Assembly: GCF_042677005.1 (NCBI RefSeq)
Contig: NZ_JBHTIF010000003.1
Location: 124,001-188,000, forward strand
DNA from: Lysobacter_I brunescens
Lineage (GTDB): Bacteria; Pseudomonadota; Gammaproteobacteria; Xanthomonadales; Xanthomonadaceae
Direction: 5' to 3'
Length of the DNA: 64,000 nucleotides
The notes under the pieces were generated by a model. It made no database searches. It was not told the origin of the DNA and worked only from the letters and a program-made list of their open reading frames with translations. This document shows positions 60,194-64,000 of this stretch, piece after piece. The translations under genes and the position numbers were made by a program. Each line of letters starts with the position of its first letter. Positions within the stretch are counted from its first letter, which is position 1.

Positions 60194-61930
60194 ATGAGCG
60201 ATTTGCAGGCCAGTCTGGCGGCGATCTACGCCGATCTCACCGGCGGTCGCGTCCCCCAGGCCGGGCCGAAGCTCGAAGCGCTGCTGCAGACGCATCCGCA
60301 CCTGCCCGAAGTCCGGCGCGCGCAGGCGGCCTGGCTGCAGATGTCGGGACGCGGGGATGACGCCATCGATGCCATGCAGGCGGCTGTCGCCCTGTCGCCT
60401 GACGATGCCGCGCTGCGCATCGCGCTTGGCCAGGTGCAGGCATCGGCGGGCCGGACCGATGAGGCGATCGCTTCGTTCCAGATGGCCTGCGAGCGCCAGC
60501 CGTCGAGTGCGGAAGCCTGGTATCTGCTCGGCGCCACGCACTACGGCAATGGCCGGCTCGCCGAGGCCCTGCAGCCGCTCGAACGCGCGCAGGCGCTGAT
60601 GCCTGCCCAGCCGATGATCGCCGCGATGCTGGCGGACACGCTGTTCCTGCAGGGACGTTTCGAGGATGCGCTGGCGCATTTCCGCCGGCTCATGCAGACG
60701 CAGCCGCCGGACGCGATGCGCACGCTGCGCGTCGTGCAATGCCATCGCGCCCTCGGCGAACCGGCGTTGGCCCTGCAACTGGCCCAGGCCTGGCAGGGCG
60801 ACGGTTTCGCGCCGTTGTGGCTGGAAATCGGCGGCCTGCACGAAGACCTCGGCGATGCCGATGCCGCGCATGCGGCCTACCTCCAGGCCACCGCCCTGCA
60901 GCCAAATTGGGCCGAGCCGGTGTCCGCGCTGATCGGTCTGCGCCGCGAGACCACGCCTAGCGCCGTGCTGGAGGCGGCGCAGGGCCTGCTTTCGAGCGGC
61001 GCGCTGCCGCCGCGATCGCGTGCGCTGCTGCATCACGCCTTGGGCAAGCGCGCGGACCGGCTGGATGCCACCGACCAGGCCGCCGCGCACTGGCGCGAGG
61101 CCAATCGCCTGCGCCGCGCGCAGGATGGCGCGCTCGACCGTGCCGTACACCAGGCGCGCATCGACACGCTGATCGCCCGCACTGTCGATGGTGTCGCCGC
61201 ACATGTGCAGGATGCCGATGTATCCGGCCCCCGGCCGCTGTTCGTGGTCGGCATGACGCGCAGCGGCACCACGCTGGTGGAGCGGATCCTCGCTGCACAT
61301 CCGCAGGCGCACGGTTGCGGCGAACTGCCGGTCTTCACCGCCTTCGGCAACGCGCTGCCGGATGCACCGTTCACGACCGACACGCAGAGGCTTGCCGAGC
61401 TGGCGGAGCGGTGGCGTGCCGCCGTGCGTCGCACCGCACCGGACGGCGTCGCGCTGGCCATCGACAAGCATCCGTTCAACCTCGAACAACTCGCCCTGGT
61501 CGCGGCCACGTTGCCCGATGCGCGGGTGGTGTGGTGCCGGCGCGATCCGCGTGATGTCGCACTGTCGATCCATGCCGAGAGCTTCGCCCCCGACGCCACC
61601 TATGCGACCGACCTCGATGACATCCGCTTCGTGATGCAGCAGCAGGCCCGCCTGATGCGACACTGGCGCGACGTGCTCGCGCTCCCGATCCACGAGATCC
61701 GCTACGAGCAACTGGTCGACGATCCCCAGACCGAGGCACGACGTCTCGTCGAATTCGCCGGCTTGCCCTGGCACGACGATTGCCTGCGCTTCCACGCGAG
61801 CGCCGGGCCCGTGCAGACCCACAGCCGTTGGCAGGTCCGCCAGCCGATCCATCGCGGTGCGATCGGGCGCTGGCGTCGCTACGCCGACTGGTTTGCTGGC
61901 TGGCCGGACGACGGTGCCGACGAGGCCTGA
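60194..61930 (+). CDS. TPR-sulfotransferase fusion protein
   Basis: 578 residues. Residues 1-300 contain at least five TPR-like units (for example EAWYLLGATHYGNGRLAEALQPL, IASFQMACERQPSS). From about 345 the PAPS-dependent sulfotransferase fold begins: FVVGMTRSGTTLVERILAAHP at 350 is the 5'-phosphosulfate loop, WCRRDPRDVALSIHAESF contains the 3'-phosphate loop Arg and Ser, and the ending is QPIHRGAIGRWRRYADWF. Such fusions are common in xanthomonads, and the acceptor is unknown. There is no signal peptide, so it is cytoplasmic. It follows dcd by 22 bases. Confidence 0.85.
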   Translation: MSDLQASLAAIYADLTGGRVPQAGPKLEALLQTHPHLPEVRRAQAAWLQMSGRGDDAIDAMQAAVALSPDDAALRIALGQVQASAGRTDEAIASFQMACERQPSSAEAWYLLGATHYGNGRLAEALQPLERAQALMPAQPMIAAMLADTLFLQGRFEDALAHFRRLMQTQPPDAMRTLRVVQCHRALGEPALALQLAQAWQGDGFAPLWLEIGGLHEDLGDADAAHAAYLQATALQPNWAEPVSALIGLRRETTPSAVLEAAQGLLSSGALPPRSRALLHHALGKRADRLDATDQAAAHWREANRLRRAQDGALDRAVHQARIDTLIARTVDGVAAHVQDADVSGPRPLFVVGMTRSGTTLVERILAAHPQAHGCGELPVFTAFGNALPDAPFTTDTQRLAELAERWRAAVRRTAPDGVALAIDKHPFNLEQLALVAATLPDARVVWCRRDPRDVALSIHAESFAPDATYATDLDDIRFVMQQQARLMRHWRDVLALPIHEIRYEQLVDDPQTEARRLVEFAGLPWHDDCLRFHASAGPVQTHSRWQVRQPIHRGAIGRWRRYADWFAGWPDDGADEA

Positions 61931-62000
61931 GCCCGGGCTGCGGAGCGCACGGCTTGTGGCATGATTCGGCGGGTCGCCCCATGCCACGAAGGAAGAGGGA

Positions 62001-64000
62001 ATGTCCGTGAATCGCAGCCGTCATCGCAGCCATGTCTGCCCCCATCGTCCGCGTCCGCTGGTGCGGGTCCTGGCCTTCGGCGCACTCGCGCTGCTCAGCC
62101 TGCAGGCGCTGGCCGCCGAAACCATCCGCTATGTCGCCCTGGTCGACGGCGGCAAGACAGCCGGCCACCAGATCGTCGAACACGGCGACGACGGTGTCAC
62201 CCGCGTCGACTACATGTTCAAGGACAACGGACGCGGTCCCGAGCTGAAGGAAACCTACGTCCTCGCCAGCGACGGCACCTTCGCCAGCTACAGCGCGAAG
62301 GGCGCCTCCACGTTCGGTGCGCCTGTCGACGAATCCTTCGTGATAGAGAACGGTGTTGCGCGCTGGAAATCGACGGCGGACGCGGGCGAGCAGCCCCACC
62401 AGGCCGGCGCGGCGTACTTCCCGCTCGGCGGATCCCCCCAGGCCTACGCCGCGCCGCTGGCCGCACTGGCCGCGCGCGCGGACGGCAAGCTGCCGCTGGT
62501 GCCCAGCGGCACGCTCACGATGCAGCAGGCGGACGAAGCCGAAGTGTCGGACGGCACCCGCACGCGCAAGGTGCGCCTGCAGCGGGTCACCGGCATCGGC
62601 TTCACACCGACGTTCGTGTGGATGACCGACGACGCGAAGCCGCGCCTGTTCGCACTGATCTATCCGGGCTACCTGCAGCTGGTCGAGGAAGGCTGGCAGG
62701 CCAGCACTGCCACCCTTGAAGCGCGGCAGAAGTCCGCCGAAGCCCGCGCGCTGGTCGAGTTGCAGCAGACGCTGGCGAAGCCGCTGCGCGGCACGACCCT
62801 GATCCGCAATGCCCGCGTGTTCGACAGCGTTGCCGCGCGCATGGGCGAGGCCTCCGACCTGCTGATCCGCGATGGTCGCATCGTCTCGATCTCCGGTGCC
62901 AACCAGGAGCGCGCCCGCGCCGATCACGTCGTCGATGCCGGCGGGCGCGTGCTGCTGCCCGGCCTGTACGACATGCATGGCCACGTCAACGACTGGCAGG
63001 GCGGCCTGCACATCGCCGCGGGTGTCACCACCGTGCGCGACATGGGCAACGACAACAAGACCCTGCAGGCGCTGATCGCCGACGAGCGCACCGGGCGCGT
63101 GCTGTCGCCCAGCATCGTCGCCGCCGGCTTCATCGAAGGCGAAAGCCCGATGTCGGCGCGGAACGGTTTCGTCATCAAGGACCTGGCCGAGGCGAAGAAG
63201 GCCGTCGACTGGTACGCCGCGAACGGCTACCCGCAGATCAAGATCTACAACTCCTTCCCCAAGGACATCCTGCGCGAGACCGTCGCCTACGCGCACAGCC
63301 GCGACCTGCGCGTGAGCGGACATGTGCCGGTGTTCCTGCGCGCGCAGGATGCGATCGATTTCGGCTACGACGAGATCCAGCACATCAACCAGGTGCTGCT
63401 GAACTTCCTGGTCGACGACAAGACCGACACGCGCACGCTCGAACGCTTCTACCTGCCGGCCAAGCGCATCGCCGATCTCGACTTCAATTCCAAGCCGGTC
63501 CAGGACTTCATCGCCGCGCTCGCCGCCAACCGCATCGCGGTCGATCCCACGCTGGCCACGTTCGATTTCATCCGCCAGCGCCCGGGACAGCTCTCGCAGA
63601 CCTTCGCGGCGGTCGCCGACCACATGCCGCCGGACGTGAAGCGCGGCCTGTACGCGGCCGAGTTCGACATTCCCGACGACGCCACGGCGGCGCGCTACAA
63701 CCGCTCCTACGAGAAGATGGTCGAATTCGTCGGGCGCATGTACAAGGCCGGCGTGCCGATCCTGGCCGGTACCGACAGCCTGCCGGGCTTCGCCCTGCAG
63801 CGCGAACTCGAACTGTACGTGCAGGCCGGCATGACCCCGGCGCAGGCGCTGCAGGTGGCCACCTGGACTGCCGCGCAGCACAGCCGCACCGATGGCGATC
63901 GCGGCGCGATCGCGGTCGGCAAGCGCGCCGACCTGCTGCTGGTCGACGGCGATCCCTCGAAGACCATCGGCGACATCCGCAAGGTCGCGCTGGTGATCAA
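62001..64000 (+). CDS. Exported amidohydrolase, truncated by the window edge
   Basis: At least 666 residues are encoded; the frame is open at 64000. It begins with a signal peptide (LVRVLAFGALALLSLQALA). An N-terminal domain of about 230 residues without a recognised family leads into a metal-dependent amidohydrolase: LPGLYDMHGHV with the metal His326 and His328, AAGVTTVRDMGND, a candidate metal-bridging Lys in IKIYNS, SGHVP, QHINQ, and a late DSLPGFALQRELELYVQAGM with the Asp of the TIM barrel. The best match is the imidazolonepropionase/prolidase-like branch of secreted peptidases. Substrate unknown. AGGAAGAGGGA lies immediately upstream of ATG 62001. Confidence 0.88.
   Translation, partial: MSVNRSRHRSHVCPHRPRPLVRVLAFGALALLSLQALAAETIRYVALVDGGKTAGHQIVEHGDDGVTRVDYMFKDNGRGPELKETYVLASDGTFASYSAKGASTFGAPVDESFVIENGVARWKSTADAGEQPHQAGAAYFPLGGSPQAYAAPLAALAARADGKLPLVPSGTLTMQQADEAEVSDGTRTRKVRLQRVTGIGFTPTFVWMTDDAKPRLFALIYPGYLQLVEEGWQASTATLEARQKSAEARALVELQQTLAKPLRGTTLIRNARVFDSVAARMGEASDLLIRDGRIVSISGANQERARADHVVDAGGRVLLPGLYDMHGHVNDWQGGLHIAAGVTTVRDMGNDNKTLQALIADERTGRVLSPSIVAAGFIEGESPMSARNGFVIKDLAEAKKAVDWYAANGYPQIKIYNSFPKDILRETVAYAHSRDLRVSGHVPVFLRAQDAIDFGYDEIQHINQVLLNFLVDDKTDTRTLERFYLPAKRIADLDFNSKPVQDFIAALAANRIAVDPTLATFDFIRQRPGQLSQTFAAVADHMPPDVKRGLYAAEFDIPDDATAARYNRSYEKMVEFVGRMYKAGVPILAGTDSLPGFALQRELELYVQAGMTPAQALQVATWTAAQHSRTDGDRGAIAVGKRADLLLVDGDPSKTIGDIRKVALVI

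Noticed and set aside
61476..63881. 801-codon open frame on the minus strand opposite the sulfotransferase and amidohydrolase
   Set aside because: It spans two genes and an intergenic gap without motif. Both plus-strand products are recognisable.

Overview
The window is about 65% GC chromosomal DNA. Its gene content and order point to a gammaproteobacterium of the Lysobacteraceae (Xanthomonadaceae), near Lysobacter, Luteimonas or Pseudoxanthomonas. The indicators are DUF4189 secreted proteins, a phasin/FFLEELY/patatin group, serC-pheA-hisC-aroA, folK-panB-panC-pgi, queG-nnr-tsaE-amiC-mutL, and a stand-alone rnfB beside metG. I cannot name the genus. No phage, transposase, integrase or CRISPR array is visible.

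Left edge (1-2.6 kb): the tail of an unidentified Pro/Ser/Gly-rich protein, then a tandem family of small secreted DUF4189 proteins, three intact and one decayed by two in-frame stops. The first 1.1 kb is AT-rich for this genome. A tRNA-Val(CAC) and a two-way terminator close the region.

2.8-12 kb is a lipid-storage neighbourhood. It holds a TPR-like protein, a phasin-like protein, two tiny cysteine-patterned exported proteins, a TetR regulator, an acyl-CoA-binding protein, a two-domain enzyme resembling Marinobacter fatty acyl-CoA reductase, a classical phasin, a patatin-type lipase, an FFLEELY-motif protein and a PHA-system protein. No PHA synthase or wax-ester synthase lies in the window.

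12-32 kb: FHA protein, methionine sulfoxide repair (msrPQ), serine/aromatic/histidine synthesis (serC, pheA, hisC, aroA), an esterase-like lipoprotein, a TlpA-like thioredoxin, ferredoxin-NADP reductase, a GNAT acetyltransferase divergent from class I fumarase, a beta-CASP nuclease, the RNA helicase RhlE, and two large exported proteins (a lipoprotein with a lone CxxCH motif and a beta-propeller protein).

32-49 kb: ferredoxin fdxA, tRNA-Glu(CTC), pcnB, folK, panB, an SH3-like periplasmic protein, panC, pgi, a membrane protein, queG divergent from nnr-tsaE-amiC-mutL, then a DUF1684 lipoprotein, a TraB/GumN protein and a small membrane protein.

49-64 kb: a membrane-protein gene cut by an amber codon and coupled to rnfB, a small lipoprotein, metG with a ~500-bp AT-rich internal patch, two DUF2147 proteins, a large TonB-dependent receptor divergent from the Fe-S scaffold ATPase apbC across a CRP/Clp-type site, a subtilisin-like protease, dcd, a TPR-sulfotransferase, and an amidohydrolase running off the right edge.

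Most genes are housekeeping. The points most worth following are the fatty acyl-CoA reductase/phasin locus, the mosaic metG, the amber-interrupted rnfB partner, the decayed DUF4189 copy, and two palindromic regulator sites.
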